Made by a program: the position numbers and the translations under genes. From the NCBI GenBank assembly GCA_002479255.1, contig DLMJ01000043.1:14170-78169 (forward strand): a DNA stretch of 64,000 nt, in the 5' to 3' direction. Positions 43,409 through 52,461 of the stretch are shown here, piece by piece; the stretch's first letter is position 1, and the number at the start of each line of letters is the position of its first letter. Origin of the DNA: Candidatus Binatus soli (GTDB lineage Bacteria; Desulfobacterota; Binatia; Binatales; Binataceae). Under the pieces are notes generated by a model that saw only the letters and a list, made by a program, of their open reading frames with translations, was not told the origin of the DNA and did not search any database.

Positions 43409-44038
43409 GTGAGCGTCAAGCGCCAACCGGCGGCGCCGCCGATTCGCCGCAAAGACGGCCGTGGCAGGCCGTCAACGCCGTTCATCCGCGAAAGAATCCT
43501 GCTGAGCGCCGCGGAACTCTTTGCCGAAAGGGAATTCGAGCTGGTGTTGATCGACGAGGTCGCCGCTCACGCCGGAGTCGGCAAGGGCAGCGTTTACCGC
43601 CAATTCAAATCGAAAGAAGAGCTCTATGCGGCCGCGGTAATCGACGGATTCACGGAACTGCGGCGCGAAATTCGCTCGGCGCTGGCGGGATGCACGTCGA
43701 TGCGTGAGCAAATCGCGACGATCGTGCGTCATTCTCTAAGATTCTTCTGGAGCCGCCGCCAGTTCTTCGCCCTGCTGCGCGATCCCAAGGCGTTGCGGCC
43801 CTCACAGGAGCGCCAGTATCAAGCTCAGCGCAATGACTTGTCGCGATTGATAAGCGGAGTTCTCGATGAAGGCGTCAGGCGCGGTGCGATGAGGCCGGGT
43901 ATCGACACTCGAATCGCGGCCGAATCGCTGCTGGGCATGATGCGCGGGATCAACCGCTACGGTCGCGAGTACACGACACGCGAGCGCGGGGTCGATATTG
44001 TCACGTCGATCTTCCTCGACGGATGCGCGGCGCGATAA
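43409..44038 (+). CDS. TetR/AcrR family transcriptional regulator
   Basis: A 209-residue regulator. The N-terminal helix-turn-helix is RERILLSAAELFAEREFELV then IDEVAAHAGVGKGSVYRQFK, residues about 27-66. The C-terminal ligand domain is helical and divergent, with SRRQFFALLRDPKALRPSQE. The gene is divergent from the mdtABC-like operon across a 219-base gap with candidate operators, so it most likely represses the pump and itself. The GTG start is chosen because it precedes the usual basic leader. A strongly similar product is expected to be induced by pump substrates; that is inference. Confidence 0.88.
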   Translation: MSVKRQPAAPPIRRKDGRGRPSTPFIRERILLSAAELFAEREFELVLIDEVAAHAGVGKGSVYRQFKSKEELYAAAVIDGFTELRREIRSALAGCTSMREQIATIVRHSLRFFWSRRQFFALLRDPKALRPSQERQYQAQRNDLSRLISGVLDEGVRRGAMRPGIDTRIAAESLLGMMRGINRYGREYTTRERGVDIVTSIFLDGCAAR

Positions 44039-44080
44039 CCTTCTTTGCCAATCGCCACTCATCTCGCGTAGGCTTTCGTC

Positions 44081-45496
44081 ATGGACAAGGCAGCGATCCG
44101 AACTCACGTCGAGCGGCTTTGGGATGAATCCGTAGTCGCCGAACTGGTCGAGTACATTAGTATCCCCAACAAGTCGGTAGCGTTCGATCGCGACTGGAAA
44201 GCGCACGGTCACATGGACCGCGTCGTCGCGCGCTTCGAGGATTGGGCGCGCCGCCAGCCGATCGGCGGCATGAAGTTGGAAGTCGTGCGGCTCGAAGGCC
44301 GGACCCCGCTGCTGTTCATCGAAATTCCCGGCGACTCGAAGGATTGCGTGCTGCTCTATGGGCACATGGACAAGCAGCCCGAGATGTCGGGATGGCGCGA
44401 AGGGCTGGGCCCGTGGCAGCCGGTGCTCGACGGCGAGCGTTTGTATGGCCGTGGCAGCGCCGATGACGGGTACGCGATGTTCGCATGTATCGGCGCGATC
44501 GGCGCGCTGCAGGCGAACTCGATTCGACACGCGCGATGCGTGGTGATCATCGAGGCTTGCGAAGAAAGCGGCAGCTTCGATCTCCCGCACTACATCGAGC
44601 ATCTGGCGCCCCGCATCGGGCAGCCGAGCCTGTGCATCGCGTTGGACTCGGGATGCGGCAATTACGAGCAACTTTGGTTGACAACATCGCTGCGCGGCCT
44701 GGTCGGCGGGAAACTCCAGGTCGACGTGCTGACGGAGGGCGTGCATTCGGGCGACGCGGGCGGAGTCGTGCCCGACAGCTTCCGCATCGTGCGCCAGTTG
44801 TTAAGCCGCGTCGAGGATGAGGCGACGGGGAAGGTGCTCGGACCGGAATTTCACGCGTCGATCCCCGATGCGCGGCTCACGCAGGCGGCCGCTACCGCCG
44901 CGGTGCTCGGCGACGACTTCCGCGCGAAATTTCCTTTCATCGAGGGCGCGCGTCCTGTAAGCAACGATACGACGGAGCTCATCCTGAACCGCGCGTGGCG
45001 GCCCGCTCTGTCGATTCTCGGCGCCGACGGGCTGCCGCCGACCGGCAGCGCCGGCAATGTGCTGCGGGCGGGCACGGCGGTGAGTTTGTCGCTAAGACTG
45101 CCCCCGACGGTAGATGCAAAAGTCGCGTCGCAAAAGCTGAAAAGCATTCTCGAGAAAGACCCGCCGTATGGATGCAAAGTGAGTTTCCGGGCGAACTGGG
45201 GCGCCGGCGGATGGGATGCGCCGGCACTATCGCCGTGGCTCGAGCGCAGCCTGGAGGCGGCCTCGAATGACTACTTCGGCAATCCGGTTGCCTACATGGG
45301 CGAAGGCGGCACGATTCCATTCATGGGGATGTTGGGCGAGCGGTTCCCACAGGCGCAATTTATGATCACCGGGGTGCTGGGACCTCACGCCAATGCCCAC
45401 GGGCCCAACGAGTTTCTCCACATTCCGACCGCGAAGAAGGTGACTTGCTGCGTGGCGAAAGTGATCGCCGATCATTTCACTCGCAGTACTACTTGA
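44081..45496 (+). CDS. M20 family metallopeptidase
   Basis: A 471-residue di-zinc peptidase. Metal site 1 is in VLLYGHMDKQPEM, with the bridging Asp in GRGSADDGYAMFA and the catalytic Glu pair in VVIIEACEESGSFDLPHYIE; GPHANAHGPNEFLHIPTAKK supplies the last His near the C-terminus. A lid/dimerisation domain lies between. The 'HMDKQPEM' form places it near the dipeptidase/carnosinase-like M20 members. It may process peptides or N-acyl amino acids; substrate not defined. No signal peptide is visible, so it is cytoplasmic. Confidence 0.88.
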   Translation: MDKAAIRTHVERLWDESVVAELVEYISIPNKSVAFDRDWKAHGHMDRVVARFEDWARRQPIGGMKLEVVRLEGRTPLLFIEIPGDSKDCVLLYGHMDKQPEMSGWREGLGPWQPVLDGERLYGRGSADDGYAMFACIGAIGALQANSIRHARCVVIIEACEESGSFDLPHYIEHLAPRIGQPSLCIALDSGCGNYEQLWLTTSLRGLVGGKLQVDVLTEGVHSGDAGGVVPDSFRIVRQLLSRVEDEATGKVLGPEFHASIPDARLTQAAATAAVLGDDFRAKFPFIEGARPVSNDTTELILNRAWRPALSILGADGLPPTGSAGNVLRAGTAVSLSLRLPPTVDAKVASQKLKSILEKDPPYGCKVSFRANWGAGGWDAPALSPWLERSLEAASNDYFGNPVAYMGEGGTIPFMGMLGERFPQAQFMITGVLGPHANAHGPNEFLHIPTAKKVTCCVAKVIADHFTRSTT

Positions 45497-45521
45497 TTAC
45501 CCAGTTGAGACGGAGGAAGCC

Positions 45522-45584
45522 ATGTCGATTCGAATCGCGTGGGAGCGCGAGAGCGGCGAGCATCACGTGATGCAGTTGCGGTAG
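45522..45584 (+). pseudogene. 20-codon truncated reading frame with strong RBS
   Basis: GGAGG stands five bases before ATG 45522, and the frame reads MSIRIAWERESGEHHVMQLR then TAG. The good ribosome site and GC-rich core-like codon use suggest this is the 5' end of a former gene cut off by the lower-GC radical SAM gene that starts nine bases after the TAG. I cannot identify the parent family from 20 residues. It might instead be a leader peptide. Confidence 0.35.
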
Positions 45585-45592
45585 GCAGACCT

Positions 45593-47332
45593 ATGCGGCG
45601 AGACAACGGCCTGGACTTACTGCTCCTACACCCTCCGAGCGTTTATGACTTTCGTGAGAAGTCTATCTTCTACGGTCCTGTTAGCGACCTCATTCCATCG
45701 TCTCCCGTGTTCGAGATGTATCCGCTCGGGTTTCTTACCATCGCAAGCTACCTGCAGGAGCGCGGAATGAACGTGCGCATAGCAAATTTGGCGGTGCGCA
45801 TGATGAATGAGCCGCGTTTCTCGGTTCCACGGTTTTTGGCATCGGTTCGCCCTAGAGCCGTAGGCATCGACCTTCACTGGCTGCCACACGCACACGGGGC
45901 GTTGGAGGTAGCCCGAGTCGTGAAGGAGATCCATCCGGACATCCCGGTCATCATGGGCGGGCTCTCCTCCACATATTTTCATGAGGAACTCATCGGCTAT
46001 CCACAAGTGGACTATGTGCTTCGCGGTGACAGCACCGAGCCGCCCTTGCATCAGCTTCTTCACTCTCTTGGCGACCGCCGCGCTCTACGTAACATTCCGA
46101 ATCTCACATGGAAGGACAATGGAACGCCACAGGTCAATCCGATGACCTTCTTGCCGCCGTCTCTCGACTATGTGGATCTGCGGCCGGACCTTATAGTCGA
46201 GATGGTGATGCGCTATCGCGATCGCAGGAGCGTGATGCCATTCAGTGGATGGTGGAGTAATCCGACCACGGCGGTATTCACTGTCAAGGGATGTGCTTGC
46301 GAGTGCGTAACTTGCGGCAGCTCGAAGACGACGTGTGCCCATCTTACTAAAAGGACGCGGCCGGTATTTCGCAGTCCCGCAAGCGTGACCGCCAACGTTG
46401 CGGCAATCTCGCGCCTCACGCGGTCACCGATATTCCTGGTAGGCGACCTTCTCCAGGCGGGAGCGGCTCATGCGGACGAGGTGCTAAGCGCATTGCATGA
46501 TGCGCATGTTCCAAACCTGCTGGTCTTTGAATTCTTCGATCTGCCGCCGCTCGATTTTCTCCGCCGCATAGACGCGTCCGTCGCTCACTGGAGCATAGAA
46601 ATCAGCCCCGAAAGTCATGACCATGAGGTACGGCGCGCACAGGAAGGCGAACCGTCATACGACAACGCACAACTCGAATCGGTACTTTCCGAAGCGCTTC
46701 GTTTGCGCTGCAGCCGTGTGGACGTGTTCTTCATGATCGGCATGCCGCGACAGACGTACCAGTCGGTTCAGGACACAATTACTTACTGTGAGCATTTGTT
46801 CAGGATTAGTGACCAAAGACTGTCGTGCTTTATTTCGCCATTAGGGCCATTTGTCGACCCGGGAAGCCGGGTCTTCGAGAACCCGGAAAGCTTCGGCTAC
46901 CGATTATTTGCGCATAGCCTCGAGGAGCATCGGCGGCTCCTGCTTGAGCCGTCCTGGGAAAGCATCCTGAACTACGAGACCCAATGGATGAGCCGCTCCG
47001 AGCTTGTCGATGCAACATATGACGCCGCCGAACGACTCAACGAGTTGAAGCTGAAATACGGTCGGATAACCTACCGACGTGGACGCCAGGTGGCGAGCCG
47101 GATCGGAGCGGCGCGCGAGCTGCGAAGCCGGCTGGCTGCGAAGTACCAACAGCAGGACGACCAAGTTTTGCATGCGGGCCTTAAGGCCGACATAGCGAAA
47201 TATAGCGAGTCGACGATGTGCGATAAGCGGGAATTGTTGTGGCCAAGACACCTGTTCAATTTCAGACTTGCGGAGATTGTTGGTATAGGGCTTCGGCATT
47301 TCTTTACGCACGGTGGCGACGTGGTCTCGTGA
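45593..47332 (+). CDS. B12-binding domain radical SAM protein (TIGR04190/Ta0216-like)
   Basis: A 579-residue protein. The N-terminal half is a B12-binding-like Rossmann domain: LLHPPSVYDFREKSIFYGPV, EMYPLGFLTIASYLQERGMN, GIDLHWLPHAHGALEVARVV and MGGLSSTYFHEELIGYPQVD. A radical SAM domain follows with CxxxCxxC at Cys234/238/241 (VKGCACECVTCGSS). Later conserved text includes WSIEISPESHDHEVRRAQEG, RVDVFFMIGMPRQTYQSVQD and FISPLGPFVDPGS. This set matches the TIGR04190 family as I remember it; its reaction is unknown. ATG 45593 is chosen because it immediately precedes the conserved start. Lower GC than its neighbours suggests acquisition. Confidence 0.85.
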   Translation: MRRDNGLDLLLLHPPSVYDFREKSIFYGPVSDLIPSSPVFEMYPLGFLTIASYLQERGMNVRIANLAVRMMNEPRFSVPRFLASVRPRAVGIDLHWLPHAHGALEVARVVKEIHPDIPVIMGGLSSTYFHEELIGYPQVDYVLRGDSTEPPLHQLLHSLGDRRALRNIPNLTWKDNGTPQVNPMTFLPPSLDYVDLRPDLIVEMVMRYRDRRSVMPFSGWWSNPTTAVFTVKGCACECVTCGSSKTTCAHLTKRTRPVFRSPASVTANVAAISRLTRSPIFLVGDLLQAGAAHADEVLSALHDAHVPNLLVFEFFDLPPLDFLRRIDASVAHWSIEISPESHDHEVRRAQEGEPSYDNAQLESVLSEALRLRCSRVDVFFMIGMPRQTYQSVQDTITYCEHLFRISDQRLSCFISPLGPFVDPGSRVFENPESFGYRLFAHSLEEHRRLLLEPSWESILNYETQWMSRSELVDATYDAAERLNELKLKYGRITYRRGRQVASRIGAARELRSRLAAKYQQQDDQVLHAGLKADIAKYSESTMCDKRELLWPRHLFNFRLAEIVGIGLRHFFTHGGDVVS

Positions 47333-47456
47333 GCAGTTTGCGCCGCGATCCCGCTCGCGCCCCTCTGAGCATCACGCGGAAAACATCGTCGCAGCGGTTG
47401 CAAAACAGGCCGAAAGACGAGCATGTTTGGAGCGAGGAGACAGGATAAAAACAGCC

Positions 47457-48800
47457 ATGACGACAATGTCCCTGCCTGACTCGCCGCTTTCGCTTTGGCT
47501 CGACACTTACGGGCCGTACACGCCCGAGCCGCCGCTCAAGGGTGAAATCGATGCCGATGTGGCGATCATCGGCGGTGGTTTCACCGGCCTTGCCACCGCG
47601 CGCGAACTCAGGCGCGCCGACCCGTCGCTCAAGGTCGCGGTGCTCGAAGCCAAGACCGTTGGCTACGGCGCGAGCGGCCGCAACGGCTCGTTCGCGATGA
47701 CGGTGGTCGGGCTGGGACTGGGCGTGACCGCGATGGTGCGCGGCAAGCAATTCCTCAAAGAAGCGCATGCCTACATGGAGCAGGCGGTTGATAACCTGGA
47801 CCGGCTAATCCTGGATGAAAAGCTCGAATGCAGCCGTATTCGCCCCGGCTTTCTGCGCGTGGCTACGGCGCCGGGCTACATTCGCCGCCTCCAGCACGAC
47901 GTCGAGCTCATGAAATCACTGGGCTTCAGCGGGATCGACTGGATCGGGCGCGACGAAGTGCGCCGCCGGGTTAACTCGGAACGCTATCTGGGCGCGATGT
48001 GGGAACCGCGCCTGGTCCTGGTGAATCCGGCGCAGCTGGTGCGCGAGGACAAGCGGATCGCGCTCAAAGCGGGCGCGTCGGTTTACGAAGAGACCCCGGT
48101 GCTCGAGATCACCTCGCGGCCCAATTTCAGGCTCATAACTCCGGGCGGAGCAGTTAACGCCGCCAAGCTCGTGTTCGCGACCAACGCCTACTCGCACCTC
48201 TTTCCCGAACTCAGGCGCAAGCAAGTGCCCGCCTTCACCTACATGATCGCAACCGAGCCGCTGAGCGCCGAGCGGCTCGAGCCGATCGGATGGAGCGGGT
48301 TCGAGGGAATCGAGGACGCGCGCAATCTCATCCACTATTATCGGCTGACGCCCGACCGCCGCCTGGTGATGGGCGGCGGTCCGGTTGGACTGACCTGGGC
48401 GAACAGCCTCGACGCCGATCGCTCCGAGTCCGCGTGGCGCCATCTCGAGGAGCACATCGCCTTCCTGTTCCCGTCGCTGCGCGGGGTTCGGATCACCCAT
48501 CGATGGGGCGGACCATTTTCGATCACACTCGATCTTACCCCTGCAGTCGGCTATCTGGGTGACCATCGCGCAGTTTACGCGCTCGGCTGTATCGGCCACG
48601 GGGTCTCGATGAGTCACCTGAACGCGCAGGTGCTGCGCGACCTGGTGCTGGAGCGCAAGAGCGAACTGGATTGCCCGTTCGTTAATCGAAGAGTGATTCC
48701 GTGGCCGCCCGAACCGATCCGGATCGCGATCGCCGGCGCCCTCAGAGCCTACCTGAGAACCGAGGACTGGGCTTACGAGCGGCGCATCGCCGGCGCCTGA
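47457..48800 (+). CDS. DAO-type FAD-dependent oxidoreductase
   Basis: A 447-residue flavoprotein. The FAD dinucleotide loop is DVAIIGGGFTGLATARELRR at about residues 34-53, and ASGRNGSFAMTVVGLGLG is typical of the GlpO/PuuB-like 'gamma-glutamylputrescine oxidase' group. The C-terminal GCIGHGVSMSHLNAQVL contacts FAD. It probably oxidises an amine or amino acid. ATG 47457 is preferred; a longer frame adds 48 residues (including EHHAENIVAAVAKQAERRA) overlapping the radical SAM gene, with no fold support. The nearest purine-rich RBS-like word is AGGA, 12 bases upstream. Confidence 0.85.
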   Translation: MTTMSLPDSPLSLWLDTYGPYTPEPPLKGEIDADVAIIGGGFTGLATARELRRADPSLKVAVLEAKTVGYGASGRNGSFAMTVVGLGLGVTAMVRGKQFLKEAHAYMEQAVDNLDRLILDEKLECSRIRPGFLRVATAPGYIRRLQHDVELMKSLGFSGIDWIGRDEVRRRVNSERYLGAMWEPRLVLVNPAQLVREDKRIALKAGASVYEETPVLEITSRPNFRLITPGGAVNAAKLVFATNAYSHLFPELRRKQVPAFTYMIATEPLSAERLEPIGWSGFEGIEDARNLIHYYRLTPDRRLVMGGGPVGLTWANSLDADRSESAWRHLEEHIAFLFPSLRGVRITHRWGGPFSITLDLTPAVGYLGDHRAVYALGCIGHGVSMSHLNAQVLRDLVLERKSELDCPFVNRRVIPWPPEPIRIAIAGALRAYLRTEDWAYERRIAGA

Positions 48801-48926
48801 CTGACACCCAATCCCGGCATCGACGCCAGCCGAAGCGGCCCCGCTCGTCTGCCCGCCGAGACGATGTCTCATCTAATCGGGCGACTCTCACATTCAAGGC
48901 GCCCATAGGGACCTGGCCGCGACGGA

Positions 48927-49811
48927 TCAGCTTGCGATCGCGTCCTTGTACAGCGGCGACGACGCTTTCATGAAGCGCAGCAGCATCCTCATCTCCGCGA
49001 TGCGCTTGCCCGCCGCTTCATTCAGCGCGGTCTCGAACCACATGAATTCGGTCTTGGGGCTCTGGCCCAGCGCCACGATACTCCCGCCCACGCGGTATGG
49101 ACGCTCGACCAGGACCGGGCCGCTGATGTTGCGCAGTTCGATCGCGCCGAACAGGCCCACTGCCTGGCCCAGTTTGCCGTGCAGACTCGCGATCGGTTGC
49201 GCGTATAGAAGCTGCACCATCGCCGCCGGAGTGGCGATTGCAGCGCCCCATGGCGAGGGCGTGGTGTACCATTCCAGCGGGTCGGTGATGACTTTCATCC
49301 GTTCGGCCATCACATCTTTGGTCAGAAATGCGTCGCATTCCTCGAAGCGATCGCCGACTTTAAGCGAGCCCAGGATCCGCAACTGACCCGCATCGAATCG
49401 ATCGAGCGGACGGCGCAGCAATGCGGTTGGATCCTCGGGGCGTCCGACAGACGCGGTGCCTTCCGCTACGCGCATGCCGTCATCGCGCTCGATCCAGGCA
49501 TCGATCTGCGCGTCGGTCGCATCGTGGGGCGGCTCTTTGAGGAACGCGCGGACCGCTTCGCGGTCGGTCGTCGCATTCAGGAAATACATCGAGATAGTGC
49601 CGCGTTCAAACCATCGCTTGCCGAAGGCTTTCAGCAGGAGCGGCGGAAACAGTTCCAGGTGTATCGATCCGGCGACGGTGCCACCGCGAAAACCGAGCTT
49701 GGTCGCCATCGCGTCATCATGGATGCTCCCCGAAACATTGCGAGCGTTATTCACGGATCGGCGCAACGGGCCGACCAACACATGGTCGCGCAACTCGATT
49801 TCTGAATTCAT
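48927..49811 (-). CDS. MaoC/hotdog-fold family protein
   Basis: A 294-residue protein likely to contain tandem hotdog domains. The N-terminal domain has NVSGSIHDDAMATKLGFRGG then TVAGSIHLELFPPLLLKAFG. 'SIHDD.MA..LGF.GG.V.G..H' is the substrate-tunnel and active-site region of MaoC-like hydratases. The C-terminal half includes YRVGGSIVALGQSPKTEFMW. It likely acts on an acyl-CoA or similar thioester, fitting nearby CoA-transferase and PHA genes; the exact reaction is unknown. It is transcribed away from the small gene at 50000. Confidence 0.7.
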   Translation of the reverse strand: MNSEIELRDHVLVGPLRRSVNNARNVSGSIHDDAMATKLGFRGGTVAGSIHLELFPPLLLKAFGKRWFERGTISMYFLNATTDREAVRAFLKEPPHDATDAQIDAWIERDDGMRVAEGTASVGRPEDPTALLRRPLDRFDAGQLRILGSLKVGDRFEECDAFLTKDVMAERMKVITDPLEWYTTPSPWGAAIATPAAMVQLLYAQPIASLHGKLGQAVGLFGAIELRNISGPVLVERPYRVGGSIVALGQSPKTEFMWFETALNEAAGKRIAEMRMLLRFMKASSPLYKDAIAS

Positions 49812-49999
49812 GACGCCATCCTCGAAGCGAATTCAAGCAGGTCCCACGGCGATCGGCAAACTCCTCAAGCCTGGAGCGATAGAGCGTTTCCCGATCCATT
49901 TGTTCCAGTGCTAGCTTCGGTGCATGGCTGCAAAGCTGGGGTTTGGCCGTGGCACGAAAGCCGCTGCATCCCTTTCAGTCAGCAGGAGGTCCAACGCTT

Positions 50000-50182
50000 A
50001 TGCCGGTCGGCGTAGTCAAAACTCCAGAAGACGAGATCGCGTGGGAACGCGCGAAGGCCCGCGCTCGAGAGGAATATCCGAACGCGCGCGGCAGGCAGTT
50101 CTACAGTATAGTGATGGCCATCTACAAGAAGATGACCCACTACACGCCTGCTTCGCGGCGCCGTACAGAAATCCCCAGGTAA
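50000..50182 (+). CDS. small conserved hypothetical protein
   Basis: A 60-residue protein. ATG 50000, with GGAGG 10 bases upstream, begins MPVGVVKTPEDEIAWERAKA. Similar short proteins with 'MP.G.VKTPEDE..W..AK' followed by a helical 'Y..VM.IYK.M' segment (here FYSIVMAIYKKMTHY) occur widely in bacteria and phages without a known role. It is charged, helical and probably cytoplasmic. The CoA-transferase gene starts 24 bases downstream on the same strand. An upstream start at 49943 is less likely because it precedes the ribosome site. Confidence 0.65.
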   Translation: MPVGVVKTPEDEIAWERAKARAREEYPNARGRQFYSIVMAIYKKMTHYTPASRRRTEIPR

Positions 50183-50206
50183 CGGAGCCGGGGGAACGGA
50201 CAGTAT

Positions 50207-51517
50207 ATGTACGAAACGGAATACAAATCCAAGTTGATGACGCCGGCGGCGGCGGTGGAATTGATCCCGTCGCGAGGCACGCTCTCGATGGGCATGGCGT
50301 TCAGCGAACCGCCCGCCTTGTTAGGAGCGCTTGAGAATCGAGTGAAGAGCCGCAAGATCGAGGAGCTTCGCGTTTACTATTCGCACTCAGTCGCAGCCGC
50401 CGCCGTCACGATTCTCAAGTACGAATACATGGACGTCATCAAGCCGCATCCATTCTTCCCGACGATTGTCGAACGAACGCTCATCGAGCGGGGCCAGCAG
50501 GACAATCGGCGCGTCGTCTTCTACATGCCGGGCAATTTCAGTGCGATGCCGCGGGTGTTGCGCGAAATAGGAATCGACGCATTCATTATGATGGTCGCGC
50601 CGATGGACAAAGGCGGATTCTTCAGTTGCGGCACCAACGCCGACTACACAATCCCGACCGCACGAATCGCAAAGAACCTGATCGTCGAAGTCAATCCCAG
50701 GATGCCGCGCGTGTTCGGCGATTCGTCGGTGCACATATCGGAAGTCGCGGCGATTGTCGAAAATGAAAGTCCGCTGTTCTCGCTGCCTTCTCGCCCGCCG
50801 ACACCATTGGACAATGTGATTAGCAAGTACATCGTGGAGATGATCCCGGACCGCGCAACACTCCAGGTAGGAATCGGTGGAGTACCCAGCGCTGTATGCG
50901 CCGCCCTGCACGGCCGCAAGGATTTGGGCATACACAGTGAGCTCATGATGCCGCCCTTGGCGGCGCTGATTCAGTCGGGCACCGTCACGAACAGGTACAA
51001 GAACCTCAATCGATACAAGAACGTGTACACCTTGGCGGCCGGCAACCAGCCTTTCTACGAATTTCTCAACGACAATTCGAGCATGGAGGCCCGCCCCGTT
51101 GATTATGTGAACGACCCGAACGTCATCGGACAGAACGATAGCGTAATCTCGATCAACGCGTTTCTCGAGGTCGGCCTCGACGGCGAGGTCAATTCCGAAG
51201 CGATCATGGGCAAGCAGTTCAGCGCTCCCGGCGGCCAGTTGGATTTCGTGCGCGGCGCTCAGCTATCCAAGGGCGGCAAATCGATTCTCGCTGCGTACTC
51301 GACCGCGGGCAACGGCGCCATCTCGCGCATCGTCCCAAAGATCGAAGGACCCACTACCGATCCAAGAACCGATACTCAGTATGTCGCTACCGAGTATGGA
51401 GTGGCTTGCCTCACCGGCAAATCGACAGCGCAAAGAGCCGAAGCGCTGATCGCAATAGCTCATCCGAAATTTCGCGAGCAACTTCGTCTCGGCGCGCGGC
51501 AATTGGGTTACCTGTAA
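50207..51517 (+). CDS. acetyl-CoA hydrolase/transferase family protein
   Basis: A 436-residue CoA-transferase of the 4-hydroxybutyrate CoA-transferase/acetyl-CoA hydrolase type. The second-half signature LQVGIGGVPSAVCAALHGRK and LGIHSELMMPPLAALIQSGT includes the likely catalytic Glu in GIHSE. VDYVNDPNVIGQNDSVISIN and GGQLDFVRGAQLSKGGKSIL are the usual C-terminal conserved blocks. It moves CoA between short acyl groups. Neighbouring hotdog, SRPBCC and PHA genes point to acyl-CoA metabolism. The start is the ATG just after the small gene; the ribosome site is weak. Confidence 0.88.
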   Translation: MYETEYKSKLMTPAAAVELIPSRGTLSMGMAFSEPPALLGALENRVKSRKIEELRVYYSHSVAAAAVTILKYEYMDVIKPHPFFPTIVERTLIERGQQDNRRVVFYMPGNFSAMPRVLREIGIDAFIMMVAPMDKGGFFSCGTNADYTIPTARIAKNLIVEVNPRMPRVFGDSSVHISEVAAIVENESPLFSLPSRPPTPLDNVISKYIVEMIPDRATLQVGIGGVPSAVCAALHGRKDLGIHSELMMPPLAALIQSGTVTNRYKNLNRYKNVYTLAAGNQPFYEFLNDNSSMEARPVDYVNDPNVIGQNDSVISINAFLEVGLDGEVNSEAIMGKQFSAPGGQLDFVRGAQLSKGGKSILAAYSTAGNGAISRIVPKIEGPTTDPRTDTQYVATEYGVACLTGKSTAQRAEALIAIAHPKFREQLRLGARQLGYL

Positions 51518-51546
51518 AGGGTAAGCGGAAAGGGGCACTTATCGCG

Positions 51547-52017
51547 ATGAAATGGCCGGCAGGATTCGAACCTGACAACTCATCCGTGTACGCGCGCAAT
51601 GAAATTGCAATTGCTGCCCCGCCTGAGCGCGTATGGCGATGGCTCATTCGCGCCGCCAAGTGGCCCGAATGGTACACCAACAGCGCCAACGTGAATTTCA
51701 TTCGCGGCAATCCACCCGACCTCGCGCCCGACACCGAATTTCGATGGAAGACGTTTGGCGCCACCGTCGCCAGCCGCGTGATCGTCTTCGAACCGCCGCG
51801 CGAACTCGGATGGGACGCGCATGGAGTGCTGAGCGCATATCACGGCTGGCTTATCGAACCGGATGGCGGTGGCGGATGCCGCGTCATCACCGAGGAATGC
51901 CAGAACGGCCTCGTGCCGAAACTCGCGTGGTGGTATCTGCGCCCGATGCTCGAGCGCGGGCATCAGAACTGGGTCGATAGCCTCAAGCGCGTTGCCGAAG
52001 GCGGAGAGCCATCGTAG
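51547..52017 (+). CDS. SRPBCC family (START/polyketide cyclase-like) protein
   Basis: A 156-residue single-domain protein. The N-terminal strand-helix EIAIAAPPERVWRWLIRAAK and WPEWYTNSANVNFI are the classical polyketide_cyc2/SRPBCC opening. The second half GVLSAYHGWLIEPDGGGGCR and VITEECQNGLVP continues the helix-grip fold. These proteins bind hydrophobic small molecules or act as cyclases. The ATG 51547 places the first conserved strand near residue 20; a longer upstream frame overlaps the CoA-transferase and is rejected. The gene is 30 bases after the transferase stop, probably co-transcribed. Confidence 0.82.
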   Translation: MKWPAGFEPDNSSVYARNEIAIAAPPERVWRWLIRAAKWPEWYTNSANVNFIRGNPPDLAPDTEFRWKTFGATVASRVIVFEPPRELGWDAHGVLSAYHGWLIEPDGGGGCRVITEECQNGLVPKLAWWYLRPMLERGHQNWVDSLKRVAEGGEPS

Positions 52018-52035
52018 CGATCGCCAAGCGTCGCT

Positions 52036-52437
52036 CTAGTCGTCCGCCAGGATCACTTCGAAGGCAGCGCTGTTGTCGCGGATGAGCCCCATCGACGCGA
52101 GAAATCGTCCCAGCCGAAGCATCGGAATCACGAACCAGTACTTGCGCTCGACCAGGCCACTCACCTTCTCGCGTTCCTGCGTATCCGTAATCGCGCGCAC
52201 GTTGCCGTTGAAGGCTTCGTCGCCGACTCGAAGTGAGATTGCGGGGCGCGCCTTTACATTGCGCACCCAGTTGCGCGCGGCATTTGACGAGACCAGGTAC
52301 AGCCGGCCGTCATCGACCAGGTACCAGATAGTCACTTCATAGGGGCGGCCGGTTTTGCGTCCATAATGAGTCAGACGTAGTGTCTGCCTGTCCCCGACCC
52401 GCCGCAGTCGTTCGAAGGATTTCGATGCCATAGTCAT
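52036..52437 (-). CDS. DDN-type deazaflavin-dependent nitroreductase family protein
   Basis: A 133-residue split-barrel protein. LTHYGRKTGRPYEVTIWYLV then DDGRLYLVSSNAARNWVRNV is the F420H2-binding Ddn-family block ('GR.TGR....pl.y..dg..l.vva.....W..Nl'). The end is shorter than in full Ddn enzymes. Such proteins reduce quinones or nitro compounds with F420 in Actinobacteria and related groups. The LLM protein at 3889 is a possible second F420 user in the window. ATG at codon 3 is an alternative start. Confidence 0.75.
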   Translation of the reverse strand: MTMASKSFERLRRVGDRQTLRLTHYGRKTGRPYEVTIWYLVDDGRLYLVSSNAARNWVRNVKARPAISLRVGDEAFNGNVRAITDTQEREKVSGLVERKYWFVIPMLRLGRFLASMGLIRDNSAAFEVILADD

Positions 52438-52461
52438 GCACCTCGAGTTCGAAAAAAAACT

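Noticed and set aside
47313..47456. 48-codon upstream extension of the DAO oxidoreductase (EHHAENIVAAVAKQAERRA)
   Set aside because: Briefly looked like a fragment of another enzyme, but it overlaps the radical SAM gene end and the canonical flavoprotein start follows at 47457.
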